A stretch of DNA of 15,658 bases from positions 1 to 15,658 of the forward strand of contig JAFLUQ010000044.1 in assembly GCA_022508735.1 (NCBI GenBank). The letters run 5' to 3'. The notes beneath the pieces were generated by a model. The model saw only the letters and a list, made by a program, of their open reading frames with translations. It was not told where the DNA came from and ran no database searches. The translations under genes and the position numbers were made by a program. This document shows, piece by piece, positions 7,764-15,593 of the stretch. The first letter of the stretch is position 1; each line of letters begins with the position of its first letter. The DNA comes from Oscillospiraceae bacterium. Lineage in GTDB: Bacteria; Bacillota; Clostridia; UMGS1883.

Positions 7764-9896
7764 TTATTCACCCGACGTGCTTCCCTCAATTCTTTCGAGC
7801 CTCATGGTTACTGTAGTGAAGTCACCGAAGGGGAACTCAATGAGCAGACCGCGGTTCATCAGCATATCTCCCATGTATTCTTTGCCGGTATCAAGATCAC
7901 GGTAACGTGAGTTTTTATCGAGTCCCTTGAGCTTAAGCCGTGTATAGTATGAGTTGGGCTTAAACAGCACTCTTGCTATACACACATAAGCGCGGGATTT
8001 ATCGCCGCTTACGCTCATCCAGCCGCCAAGATTGCCGTCAAAGGGGTCAAACAGGCGGTAGAAATCACCGTACTCCACAAGGCCGCGCAGTTCGCGGCAG
8101 AGAGCCGTCTGCTCCTTTATGGCCTCAAGGTCGGCCTCATTCAGCTTTGTGATGTCAAGCTCATAGCCGAAATTGCCGCTGAGCGACACATCGCCGCGGG
8201 TCTTCATGGAAAGATGACGGCGGGTGTGCTGGTTGGGGCTCTCTGTCACATGGCTGCCCATTGTGGAGGGCGGATATCCAAACGAGGTCCCGTACTGTAT
8301 GTAGACCCGCTCGATGGGGTCGGTGTCGTCACTGGTCCAGATCTGGGGCATATAGCAGAGCACACCGGCGTCAAAGCGGGCGCCGCCGCTGCTGCAGCCC
8401 TCGAAAAGAATGTCGGGGTGAGAATTAACTATGCCGTCCATTATCTCATAAAAGCCGAGGGTGTACTCATAGTTGAAGCCCTTTCGCGGCATATCGGTTA
8501 TATAGCGGTTCATGTCCCACTTTACATACTCTATATTGGCGCTATTTAGCACAGCGTTTACCGCGTTTATTATGTATTCACGCACCTCAGGCTTAGTCAG
8601 GTCAAGCACCAGCTGGGAACGTATAAGGGCAGGCTCTCTTCCGCTTCTTATCACCCAGTCGGGATGCGCCCTATAGAGCTCACTGTCCGGGCTGACCATT
8701 TCGGGCTCGAACCAAAGGCCGAATTTAAGGCCGAGGCCGTTTATTTTTTTTGCCAAACCGCTCAGGCCTGAAGGTATTTTATCAGTATTCACTGTCCAGT
8801 CGCCCAGAGAGCAGCGGTCGTTGTCGCGCTTACCGAACCAACCGTCGTCAAGCACGAACAGCTCTATTCCCAGCTCGGCCGCCAGTGTCGCAATGCTTAT
8901 GAGCTTATCCTCGTCGAAGTCCATATATGTGGCTTCCCAGTTGTTTATGAGCACGGGTCTCTCCTTGCGGCTCCAGCTTCCGCGGCAGATCCGCTTGCGA
9001 ATAAAATCGTGATACTCCCTTGACAACTCACCGAGCCCGTTTCCGTAGCCGAGAATACATTCGGGTGTTGTAAAGCTTTCTCCCTTTACAAGGGTCTTTT
9101 CAAACATAAAAGGATTAATTCCGGCGTTTACACGGGTGCGGCCGCGCTGGTCGACCTCGATCTCTGTGCAGTGATCGCCGCTGTAGACCAGCATGAAGCC
9201 GTAGCAGTCTCCCCCGTCTTCGTCGGCAGCTTTATCCTTAAGGATCACGAAGGGATTTATTTGATTGCCGCTGCCGCCGCGGGCGTTTTCTATCTCGTAT
9301 ATGCCGTGTACAAGCTCGTTTTTTACAACATGTCTCTCCCTTCCCCATGAGCCGGAAAAGTGCATTTCCACGAAGTCGCTGCAGGGAAACTCTATCGACG
9401 CTGAAAAAGCCCTGTCTATCACGAGCGGCTCGTCACCTGTGTTGGTGATGACCGCGCTGCGGCAAACTATACCGCTGCCCTCGAATACGGTGTAGTTTAG
9501 TTTTACCTCAGCGCCGCTGAGCTCGTCGGCCAAGGTTATTATGAGACTTTCGGAGCCGCCGCCAAGAGCTGAAGGCAGCCGCTTCAGGTCAGGTTTTCCA
9601 TCTATGATCTCGTAGTCTTTATATTTCAGCACCGTGCCCCTGTTCGCGTTTACAGCCGGCCGTCTCAGGTCAGTGTGGCCATAGCAGGGGTATTCCTGCC
9701 TGATCTCATCGAGACAGGCTCCGTCCGCCCCTGTGGCCTGCATGCACCACCAGCCTCGCTTATCCTCGGCGTACGGCTCCGGGGCGATCTCGGCTCCGAA
9801 ATAGTCGTGAAGAACATAGCCCTCCTCGCTTATTCTTATTACATAGCTTGTGCCCCTCCCCTGAAGGAAGAACATATTACCTGTTTTAATTATCAT
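7764..9896 (-). CDS. GH36 alpha-galactosidase
   Basis: Hydrolyses terminal alpha-1,6-galactose from raffinose-type oligosaccharides, melibiose or galactomannan fragments. The 710-residue length fits the bacterial AgaA/RafA group. No signal peptide is present, so it should act in the cytoplasm on imported sugars. An N-terminal beta-supersandwich (about 1-320) precedes the TIM barrel. Family motifs seen are RPVLINNWEATY, FVLDDGWFGKRD, GLWFEPEMV, KWDMNR with nucleophile D461, FEGCSSGGARFD, and SDDTDPIER (522-530) holding the acid/base Asp, followed by YGTSFGYPPSTMGSH. A C-terminal beta-domain ends the protein. The ATG at 9896 has AAGGAG about 8 bases upstream. It lies 76 bases behind the chain-length gene on the same strand, with a stable hairpin between them. 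The regulator further upstream could control it, but no matching repeat pair is visible at its start. Confidence 0.96.
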   Translation of the reverse strand: MIIKTGNMFFLQGRGTSYVIRISEEGYVLHDYFGAEIAPEPYAEDKRGWWCMQATGADGACLDEIRQEYPCYGHTDLRRPAVNANRGTVLKYKDYEIIDGKPDLKRLPSALGGGSESLIITLADELSGAEVKLNYTVFEGSGIVCRSAVITNTGDEPLVIDRAFSASIEFPCSDFVEMHFSGSWGRERHVVKNELVHGIYEIENARGGSGNQINPFVILKDKAADEDGGDCYGFMLVYSGDHCTEIEVDQRGRTRVNAGINPFMFEKTLVKGESFTTPECILGYGNGLGELSREYHDFIRKRICRGSWSRKERPVLINNWEATYMDFDEDKLISIATLAAELGIELFVLDDGWFGKRDNDRCSLGDWTVNTDKIPSGLSGLAKKINGLGLKFGLWFEPEMVSPDSELYRAHPDWVIRSGREPALIRSQLVLDLTKPEVREYIINAVNAVLNSANIEYVKWDMNRYITDMPRKGFNYEYTLGFYEIMDGIVNSHPDILFEGCSSGGARFDAGVLCYMPQIWTSDDTDPIERVYIQYGTSFGYPPSTMGSHVTESPNQHTRRHLSMKTRGDVSLSGNFGYELDITKLNEADLEAIKEQTALCRELRGLVEYGDFYRLFDPFDGNLGGWMSVSGDKSRAYVCIARVLFKPNSYYTRLKLKGLDKNSRYRDLDTGKEYMGDMLMNRGLLIEFPFGDFTTVTMRLERIEGSTSGE

Positions 9897-9931
9897 TTAA
9901 CATTCTCCTTTTTACGTTTCATTATCATAAG

Positions 9932-9960
9932 TATGGGGTTGCCGGACCGACAACCCCATA
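9932..9960. terminator. Stable inverted repeat upstream of the alpha-galactosidase gene
   Basis: Perfect 10-bp arms (TATGGGGTTG / CAACCCCATA) flank a 9-base loop, between the stop of the chain-length gene and the alpha-galactosidase start. No long T-run follows on either strand, so it may be an attenuating terminator or mRNA-stabilising hairpin rather than a full terminator. Read on the minus strand, TTGTCG and TATGAT with 18-base spacing overlap it, so it could instead be an operator across a weak alpha-galactosidase promoter. Confidence 0.5.
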
Positions 9961-9972
9961 TTCCACAACATA

Positions 9973-10671
9973 TTATTTTGCACTCTGAAGGTTCTGTCGG
10001 CCGACAACGCCGAGCACAGGCGCTCCGATTATCTGCGCAAGATCGTCTTCGGAATGCACCTTTGTGTCAAGAAGCTCACGAAGAACGATCAACGCCGCTG
10101 CGATTACTGCTCCGAAAAAGAAGCCAATAACAAGCCGTTTCGGCATGGAGGGCGCATACGGCGCCAGCGGGGCTTCGGCTTCATCTATAAGATAAGCTGA
10201 GCTGCCCGGAGCAACCTTTGTTATCTCTAATATACCTGTAGTAGCCACGGTATTAGCCAATACAGCAATATCCTGCGGATCAGTTCCCGAAGCGATCACT
10301 TTAAGCACGGCGGTATCCGCAACCTGCTCAGTGCGGATGATCCGTGATATCTGCCCGGCGCTGTACGGCAGATTACTTGCCGCCGCCACCTTGTCAAGCA
10401 CAGCATTGGTATTCAGCAGCTGACTGAAGACAGGAACAAGCTGGATAGACGTGTTTACATCCACAATATTGACCGACTGTATATTGGTATCATAAGCCAC
10501 CTTATTGCTTATATATATCAACGCTTCAGAGCGGTACATGGGCACAGAAAAGAATCGTGTCGCAATGAACATTATCAGCGCGCCTAAGATCGCTGCAGCG
10601 ATCACTAACGGCAGACGCTTTTTAAGTGTTAAGAGCAGCTTCATCACGTCAATTTCGAAGTTTTCTTCCAC
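9973..10671 (-). CDS. YveK/Wzz-type polysaccharide chain-length (co-polymerase) protein
   Basis: The start is set at GTG 10671-10669 because GGGAGGT (10678-10684) lies 6 bases upstream. A longer frame beginning at ATG 10710 has no ribosome site and would start upstream of the predicted transcription start. The product is 232 residues. Membrane segment 1 lies near residues 18-38 (LPLVIAAAILGALIMFI). An extracytoplasmic Wzz-type domain follows (YRSEALIYISNK, VFSQLLNTNAVL, DPQDIAVLANTVA), then a Pro-rich stretch (APLAPYAPSMPKR), membrane segment 2 (LVIGFFFGAVIAAALIVL), and a cytoplasmic tail ending IIGAPVLGVVG. This is the Gram-positive split arrangement in which a separate tyrosine kinase (YveL/CpsD) is activated by the tail. 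No kinase, phosphatase or glycosyltransferase gene lies within the window, so this copy appears solitary and the polymer it serves is unknown. Confidence 0.9.
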   Translation of the reverse strand: MEENFEIDVMKLLLTLKKRLPLVIAAAILGALIMFIATRFFSVPMYRSEALIYISNKVAYDTNIQSVNIVDVNTSIQLVPVFSQLLNTNAVLDKVAAASNLPYSAGQISRIIRTEQVADTAVLKVIASGTDPQDIAVLANTVATTGILEITKVAPGSSAYLIDEAEAPLAPYAPSMPKRLVIGFFFGAVIAAALIVLRELLDTKVHSEDDLAQIIGAPVLGVVGRQNLQSAK

Positions 10672-10677
10672 AAGATG

Positions 10678-10684
10678 ACCTCCC
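10678..10684 (-). promoter_or_regulatory. Ribosome binding site deciding the GTG start of the chain-length gene
   Basis: GGGAGGT on the minus strand, 6 bases before GTG at 10671. No comparable site precedes the ATG at 10710. Confidence 0.8.
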
Positions 10685-10713
10685 ACTCGTGTCTTAGAAA
10701 TATATCGCATATT

Positions 10714-10742
10714 ATTTTATCATAAATCTGTGAAAAAATCAA
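10714..10742 (-). promoter_or_regulatory. Sigma-A-type promoter of the chain-length gene
   Basis: On the minus strand TTGATT (10737-10742) and TAAAAT (10714-10719) are separated by 17 bases. The start point would be near 10706, giving a leader of about 35 bases to the GTG at 10671. The alpha-galactosidase may be expressed from it by read-through. Confidence 0.7.
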
Positions 10743-10801
10743 CCTTTTTCATCAATTTACAGAATTTTTTTTGTGTATGTTTCCTATCCGCTGTTTTTTC
10801 G

Positions 10802-10844
10802 CTTGATAAACATTTCAGAACTCGTTTCAGACATGTTTATCGAG
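10802..10844. repeat. Inverted repeat with internal direct repeats in the divergent intergenic region
   Basis: GATAAACAT (10805-10813) and ATGTTTATC (10833-10841) are perfect 9-bp arms, extendable outwards by CTT/GAG with one wobble. The spacer contains the direct repeat TTTCAGA (10813-10819 and 10825-10831). It sits between the two divergent promoters (10714-10742 and 10906-10934) with no T-run, so it looks more like a regulator site than a terminator. No gene is visible in 10743-10905. Confidence 0.5.
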
Positions 10845-10905
10845 TCTATGTGTAACACAGCTATTGTAAACCTACATATGACGAAGGGAAAATTTACGGA
10901 CGGGC

Positions 10906-10934
10906 TTGCAAAACCACAGTTAGTAATATATAAT
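10906..10934 (+). promoter_or_regulatory. Sigma-A-type promoter of the AraC-family regulator gene
   Basis: TTGCAA (10906-10911) and a perfect TATAAT (10929-10934) are spaced by 17 bases, about 26 bases before the ATG at 10961. Confidence 0.8.
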
Positions 10935-10960
10935 ATAAATATATAAAGGGAGGGTCAGAT

Positions 10961-11719
10961 ATGGTCAAAACAGAGCTGTGCGGAAAATTCATGCTTGATG
11001 ACGGCTTTTGCCATATGCGGCGGTGCATGAATCTTAACGAACTGATATATATGATCGAAGGAGAAATGTACATCTGCGAGGACGATGAGGATTTTTACAC
11101 CGTTAAGAGCGGAGATATGCTTTTCCTGAAGGCCGGGCGCGAGCATCGTGGATTTAAGGCGAGCAGCGGCCCTGTGGCGTTTTTCTGGTTTCACTACACC
11201 TCAGAAAACGAGGGCGATAACCGTCTGAAGGCTCATTTCACTCCCGGTGAGTCCGCCTATATAGTTCAGCTCTATAACAGGCTCTTCCGTTACAGCCGCT
11301 TCTCACAGGAGGCTTTAGACTGCGCCGCCACGCTGTTGGTGGCAGAAGCCCGCGACGCCCAGTCGGCATCCTCGCATTCCGGCAAAATAGCCGAGGAGAT
11401 ACGGGCCTATATTGAAGCTGACCCCACAAAAAAGCTGACCGCGAAAAAAATCGCCGACCGCTTTGGCTACAGCCAGGATTACATATCAGCCGCGCTTCGG
11501 GAGCTCACGGGCTATTCCGTGAAAAACTATATTACTCACCTTCGCATGGACAGAGCTATGGAGCTACTGCTCTCAAGTGACCTGAGTGCTAAACAAATAT
11601 CCTTCATCTGCGGCTATGAGGATTACAGCCAGTTTCTCAAGCTCTTCAAAAAGCACTGCGGCACCACTCCCACCAACTATCGCAGGCACTATAGGTTTAG
11701 TGTTATTAATACTATATGA
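10961..11719 (+). CDS. AraC-family transcriptional regulator with cupin-like sensor domain
   Basis: The 252-residue protein starts at an ATG preceded by AGGGAGGG, 6 bases upstream. Residues 1-125 form a cupin-like sugar-sensing domain (LIYMIEGEMYICEDDE, VKSGDMLFLKAGREHRG, VAFFWFHY). Residues about 148-245 carry the paired helix-turn-helix DNA-binding domain: KLTAKKIADRFGYSQDYIS for the first motif, LSAKQISFICGYEDYSQFLKLFKKHCGTTPTNYR for the second, the latter matching the family signature closely. Such regulators usually activate adjacent sugar-use genes when a small sugar binds the cupin domain. The next gene is a secreted beta-L-arabinofuranosidase whose promoter carries a 21-bp-spaced direct repeat, and the divergent promoter on the other side leads to the chain-length and alpha-galactosidase genes. 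Target genes and inducer are inferred from position. Confidence 0.95.
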   Translation: MVKTELCGKFMLDDGFCHMRRCMNLNELIYMIEGEMYICEDDEDFYTVKSGDMLFLKAGREHRGFKASSGPVAFFWFHYTSENEGDNRLKAHFTPGESAYIVQLYNRLFRYSRFSQEALDCAATLLVAEARDAQSASSHSGKIAEEIRAYIEADPTKKLTAKKIADRFGYSQDYISAALRELTGYSVKNYITHLRMDRAMELLLSSDLSAKQISFICGYEDYSQFLKLFKKHCGTTPTNYRRHYRFSVINTI

Positions 11720-11765
11720 CAATACAAAAAGCCATAGTAACAAACTTGAGGTATGACTATCTCGG

Positions 11766-11798
11766 ATTTTGCATATTTTTCAGCGCATTTTGCGAATT
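11766..11798 (+). promoter_or_regulatory. Candidate AraC-type operator: two 21-bp-spaced direct repeats
   Basis: ATTTTGCATATT (11766-11777) and ATTTTGCGAATT (11787-11798) match at 10 of 12 positions, with starts exactly 21 bp apart, two helical turns. Including three bases upstream the match is 12 of 15. The second copy overlaps the first bases of the -35 element of the next promoter, as in the well-known ara I1-I2 arrangement. The regulator gene ends 46 bases upstream. Confidence 0.55.
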
Positions 11799-11825
11799 GT
11801 GTGCCTGCTAGAAAAATAGTATAAT
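11797..11825 (+). promoter_or_regulatory. Promoter of the GH127 gene
   Basis: TTGTGT (11797-11802) and a perfect TATAAT (11820-11825) are separated by 17 bases. The -35 is weak, which fits an activator-dependent promoter. The leader would be about 24 bases and includes AAGGAGA. Confidence 0.75.
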
Positions 11826-11855
11826 GTATTTATACGATAGAAAGGAGATAGTAAA

Positions 11856-14800
11856 ATGAAAAAAGTAAAAAAACTTATCTGCTTGTTTCTCGCTCTGGCG
11901 CTTCTTTCGGCGGCTGTTCCTGCCGTTACCGCTATGGAGGCCGGCGAGGTGGTTGATTTTGACGGCGTTCCCTACGTTGTTGTTGGGGAAAACCTGTTCA
12001 AAAGTCCGAACTTTGTAAGCGAGAGCGGCGTGCGCGAGGCACCCCAGTGGTATGTCGGCAACAACACCGGCACTAATTGGAATGGCAGCGTTCCCGATCC
12101 GAAATCCGGCGCTAACCTGACTCCGCTGGAGGATGTTGTTCGTAAGAATGCTGACGAGGCTAACGGTAAACAGGCCTTCTATTATTCCAGCGGCGGCGCG
12201 GCCGCCACAGGGAACGATAATTTCCTCTGTGAATATATCACCGATGCGAACGGCTCCTATTGGAACGGCACAAGATCGCTGCTCGGCTATGTACCCATAG
12301 AGCCGAATAAACAATATTATTTTTCATATTGGTGCTTTACCAACGCCGGGGGCTCTACTTTGAATTCCTCAGTGCGTTACGGCGCTATAGATTCCGCTGA
12401 CTACTGCGTGGACGCCGCAAACGGCAAAATAACATGGAGCGGCAGCGGCGGTATCAATGTTGACCAGTATGACGGCGACAACGTTATACGCAATGTTCCG
12501 TGGGAAAAGCACGAGGCCGTTATAACCTCCGGCGATAATGCAGATTTCTTTTTCTTTAATCTTTATTGGCTGCAGGCTATAAACTTTGTCTGCATAAACG
12601 GCTTTACTCTTCAGGAGGTAATTCCCGCCGTGCCGGAAGAGATCGAGCGCCCCTCCGTGCGGGTGTATGCGGGTGAAAGCCCAGCTCTCCCCTCCCGCCT
12701 TAAGGTGACCTTTGAGGGCGGAGCACAGTCTCTTGTTCCGGTAGTGTGGGACGGTATTGACACCACCCGCGACGGAGAATATGAAGTCGCCGGCACTGTG
12801 TCTGTCGGCGGCAAGGAATATCCGGTCTGTGCCGACGTTACTGTCTACAGCGACAGCATCAATGCTGATTACACCATAGCCAAGACAATAACCGAAAGAA
12901 ACGGCGAAATTGTCGCGGATTTCGGCATATATACAGACCTGACCGATAAAAAACTCTTTGCGGCTCTGGCCCTTTACGACGAGGGAGGGAACATCGCCGG
13001 CCTTTCAGTCGCGACCGACGCCGCCGGGGAATTCAGCCTGTCGCTGCCCGCGCCGGTGTATGAAGGGTATACGGCAAAGGCCTTTGTTTGGAGCAGGGAA
13101 AACGCCGCTCCGCTGGCTACGGCCAAGGCCGTAAGCGCTATTACAAAGGAAGGAGGACAGTTCATGTCTCTCTCTGACGTTACCCTGCTTGACGGTATGT
13201 TTAAGACCGCAAGAGATCTTAATGAAGAATATCTTATAAATATTGAGCCCGACCGCCTGCTGGCTCCGTCAATGGAGTCTTCAGGCCTGAGCGCCAAGGC
13301 TGCGCGCTACGGCGGCTGGGAGGCGCAGGGGCATGCGAACTGGCCAGCGGACATGGGCATAAGCGGCCATTCCCTCGGCCACTGGCTCAGCGCCGTAAGC
13401 AGTGCAAGCGTGGAGTCCGAGAAGCACGGCGAGGAGCTTAAAGCTAATCTCGATTACGCCGTCAGCGAACTGGCGCGTATTCAGGAAGAAACCGGCAGCG
13501 GATATATAGGCGGTCTCAGCATTCGTCCGTTTGAGCAGGCCTTTTCCGGCACGGTAAACACCCCCGACGGCTTTAACCTGAACGGAGCCTGGGTGCCGTG
13601 GTACAGCGTGCATAAGATATATCAGGGCCTCATTGACGCCTACAGTATTGCCGGAAACACACAGGCCCTCGAGGTCGTGAAAAAGTTTGCCGACTGGGCC
13701 GTGGATGGCACCGAAAGAATGACCGACGAGCAAATGCAGCGTATGCTGAATGTGGAACACGGCGGCATGAATGATGTGTTCGCTCAGCTCTATGCCATAA
13801 CCGGAAACGAGCGTTATCTCACCGCCGCAGTACGCTTCACCCATAATTCTATTCTTGGCCCCCTCGCCGCGGGCCGCGACGAGCTGACAGGCAAGCACGC
13901 CAATACACAGATACCAAAAATCGTAGGCGCGGCGGCAGTATATGAGCAGGATAACAGCCGTGAAGACTACCGCGCCGCCTCGGAATATTTCTGGGACAGA
14001 GTTGTGAACCACCGCTCCTTTGTTATCGGCGGCAACAGCGTTTCAGAGCATTTTGAGACAGAGGGTGCCGAAACACTGCACATTAAGGATGCCGAGACCT
14101 GCAACGCCTTTAACATGATCAAGCTCACCGAGCATCTCTACAGCTGGGAGCACAAGAGCGAATACATGGACTATGTTGAAACCGCGCTCTATAACGACAT
14201 TCTCGGCTCGCAGGACCCTGACACAGGCAACAAAATGTACTTTACGTCCATGCTTCAGGGTCACTTCCGTATTTACGGCACGCCCGAAAACTCATGGTGG
14301 TGCTGCACGGGCAGCGGCATGGAAAACCCCGGCCGCTACTCGAAGGTAATATACTATAAAGACAGGGATAGGATGTTTGTGAACCTCTATATCCCCTCGC
14401 AGGTCATCTGGCGCGAGACAGGCCTCACCTTCCGCATGGAGACCGCCTTCCCCTACTCTGATGAGGTAAGCTTCACTGTGGCCAAGGGCAGCGGCGACGC
14501 GGCGGTGAACTTCCGTGCTCCCTCTTGGCTGGCGGGAGATATGACCGTGAGAGTAAACGGTGAGGAAATAGCGGCGGAAACAATCGACGGTTATGTGACT
14601 GTTGAGCGCACATGGAACGAGGGCGACGTTGTGGAGCTCACACTTCCGATGGCACTCTCTGTATACACCGCCCGCGATAATGATAATAAGGTGGCCTTTA
14701 AGTACGGCCCTGTCGTGCTTGCCGCTCCTCTCGGCACTGAGCTTCCCGGTTTTGATATTACCAAAGAGGATACCCGCGTGAGCGAGCTCGGCCTCCCGGC

Positions 14801-15503
14801 CAACACCGTGTCGGTGCCTAATCTTATAACAGAGAGTGACGATCCCACAGATATAATCAGTGTCAGCGATGTTTCCACGCTTACCTTCAGTATTGACGGA
14901 AAATTTACCTCTGACGGTCGCAGCCTCACCCTTGAGCCCTTCTATGGCATACATCACCAGTTCCACAATGTTTACTGGTACATAAACAGCGAGGCCGACC
15001 CAAGGGTTAAGTTTGAACGTGCTCTTAATGAGATAACCGTTGACTCTGTGGAGCCTGACGGTCAGCAGGATGAGCTGGGCCACGGTCTGGAGCACAAGGA
15101 CAGTAATCATGGCAGCTTCCAGGGCGGCAGCACCACATATCGTTACCGCGACGCCTTCGGCAGCAACGATGCGTACTTCAGTTATAAAATGGCCGTGAAT
15201 GGCAGCGCACCCAACTACCTTTATGTGCGCTACTGGGGCAGTGATGTTCCCTTCTCAAGCGGCGGAAAGCAATATACCCGCAGCTTCGATATTTTGATAG
15301 ACGGCGAAAAGCTCGCATCACAGACGCTGAATAATGATAAGCCCGGCGAGCCCTATGACGTGTTCTATGAGATCCCTGAAGAGTATACCTCGGGTAAGGA
15401 AGAGATCACTGTTAAATTTGCCGTGCAAAGCGCAAATACCTGCGCCGGCGGCGTGACTGAGGTTCGCATTACGAGCGCCGGAAGCGTAAATGTGGAGGAG
15501 TAA
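11856..15503 (+). CDS. Secreted multidomain GH127-family beta-L-arabinofuranosidase
   Basis: The 1215-residue protein has AAGGAGA 7 bases before its ATG. Residues 1-27 are a signal peptide. Residues about 40-253 form an unassigned aromatic- and Gly-rich beta domain that could be a carbohydrate-binding module (NLFKSPNF, YYFSYWCFTNAGG). Residues about 258-331 fit a group-4 bacterial Ig domain (PALPSRLKVTFEGG, VVWDGIDTTRDGEYEVAGTV), and 333-430 form another Ig-like module. The catalytic alpha/alpha barrel begins near 438 (SLSDVTLLDGMF, GHSLGHWLS, VPWYSVHKIYQGL, GGMNDVFAQLYAITG). The zinc/cysteine centre of the family is intact: E747-T-C749 and C816-C817, with C816 matching the cysteine nucleophile of HypBA1, and E731 in the likely acid/base place. 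Beta-domains follow, including PFYGIHHQFHNVYW and a final module from about 1058 (FDILIDGE, CAGGVTEVRI). It should release L-arabinofuranose from plant glycans outside the cell; GH146 is the closest alternative family. No dockerin or anchor is seen. Confidence 0.93.
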   Translation: MKKVKKLICLFLALALLSAAVPAVTAMEAGEVVDFDGVPYVVVGENLFKSPNFVSESGVREAPQWYVGNNTGTNWNGSVPDPKSGANLTPLEDVVRKNADEANGKQAFYYSSGGAAATGNDNFLCEYITDANGSYWNGTRSLLGYVPIEPNKQYYFSYWCFTNAGGSTLNSSVRYGAIDSADYCVDAANGKITWSGSGGINVDQYDGDNVIRNVPWEKHEAVITSGDNADFFFFNLYWLQAINFVCINGFTLQEVIPAVPEEIERPSVRVYAGESPALPSRLKVTFEGGAQSLVPVVWDGIDTTRDGEYEVAGTVSVGGKEYPVCADVTVYSDSINADYTIAKTITERNGEIVADFGIYTDLTDKKLFAALALYDEGGNIAGLSVATDAAGEFSLSLPAPVYEGYTAKAFVWSRENAAPLATAKAVSAITKEGGQFMSLSDVTLLDGMFKTARDLNEEYLINIEPDRLLAPSMESSGLSAKAARYGGWEAQGHANWPADMGISGHSLGHWLSAVSSASVESEKHGEELKANLDYAVSELARIQEETGSGYIGGLSIRPFEQAFSGTVNTPDGFNLNGAWVPWYSVHKIYQGLIDAYSIAGNTQALEVVKKFADWAVDGTERMTDEQMQRMLNVEHGGMNDVFAQLYAITGNERYLTAAVRFTHNSILGPLAAGRDELTGKHANTQIPKIVGAAAVYEQDNSREDYRAASEYFWDRVVNHRSFVIGGNSVSEHFETEGAETLHIKDAETCNAFNMIKLTEHLYSWEHKSEYMDYVETALYNDILGSQDPDTGNKMYFTSMLQGHFRIYGTPENSWWCCTGSGMENPGRYSKVIYYKDRDRMFVNLYIPSQVIWRETGLTFRMETAFPYSDEVSFTVAKGSGDAAVNFRAPSWLAGDMTVRVNGEEIAAETIDGYVTVERTWNEGDVVELTLPMALSVYTARDNDNKVAFKYGPVVLAAPLGTELPGFDITKEDTRVSELGLPANTVSVPNLITESDDPTDIISVSDVSTLTFSIDGKFTSDGRSLTLEPFYGIHHQFHNVYWYINSEADPRVKFERALNEITVDSVEPDGQQDELGHGLEHKDSNHGSFQGGSTTYRYRDAFGSNDAYFSYKMAVNGSAPNYLYVRYWGSDVPFSSGGKQYTRSFDILIDGEKLASQTLNNDKPGEPYDVFYEIPEEYTSGKEEITVKFAVQSANTCAGGVTEVRITSAGSVNVEE

Positions 15504-15563
15504 ACCATTTTAAACTATAATTTACCTTTATCAACATACAAAAAATCGGAGAGCATCTTGAAG

Positions 15564-15588
15564 TGAACCCCAAAGTTTAGACAAAATT
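15564..15588. repeat. Terminal inverted repeat of the IS3-family element
   Basis: About 25 bases beginning TGAACCCC and containing AGTTTAGACAAAA, the usual IS3-family tip pattern. Only one of the two ends is in the window, so its exact inner limit is a guess. Confidence 0.65.
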
Positions 15589-15593
15589 AAATA

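Noticed and set aside
10672..10710. ATG at 10710 as start of the chain-length protein
   Set aside because: No ribosome site precedes it and it would lie upstream of the start point predicted from the TTGATT-17-TAAAAT promoter; GTG at 10671 has an excellent site.
13281..14012. 243-residue minus-strand frame inside the GH127 gene
   Set aside because: Antisense shadow of a clearly real catalytic domain, with no ribosome binding site or recognisable motif.
14292..15110. 272-residue minus-strand frame inside the GH127 gene
   Set aside because: Same reason: it lies opposite conserved zinc-site and beta-domain coding sequence and has no family resemblance.
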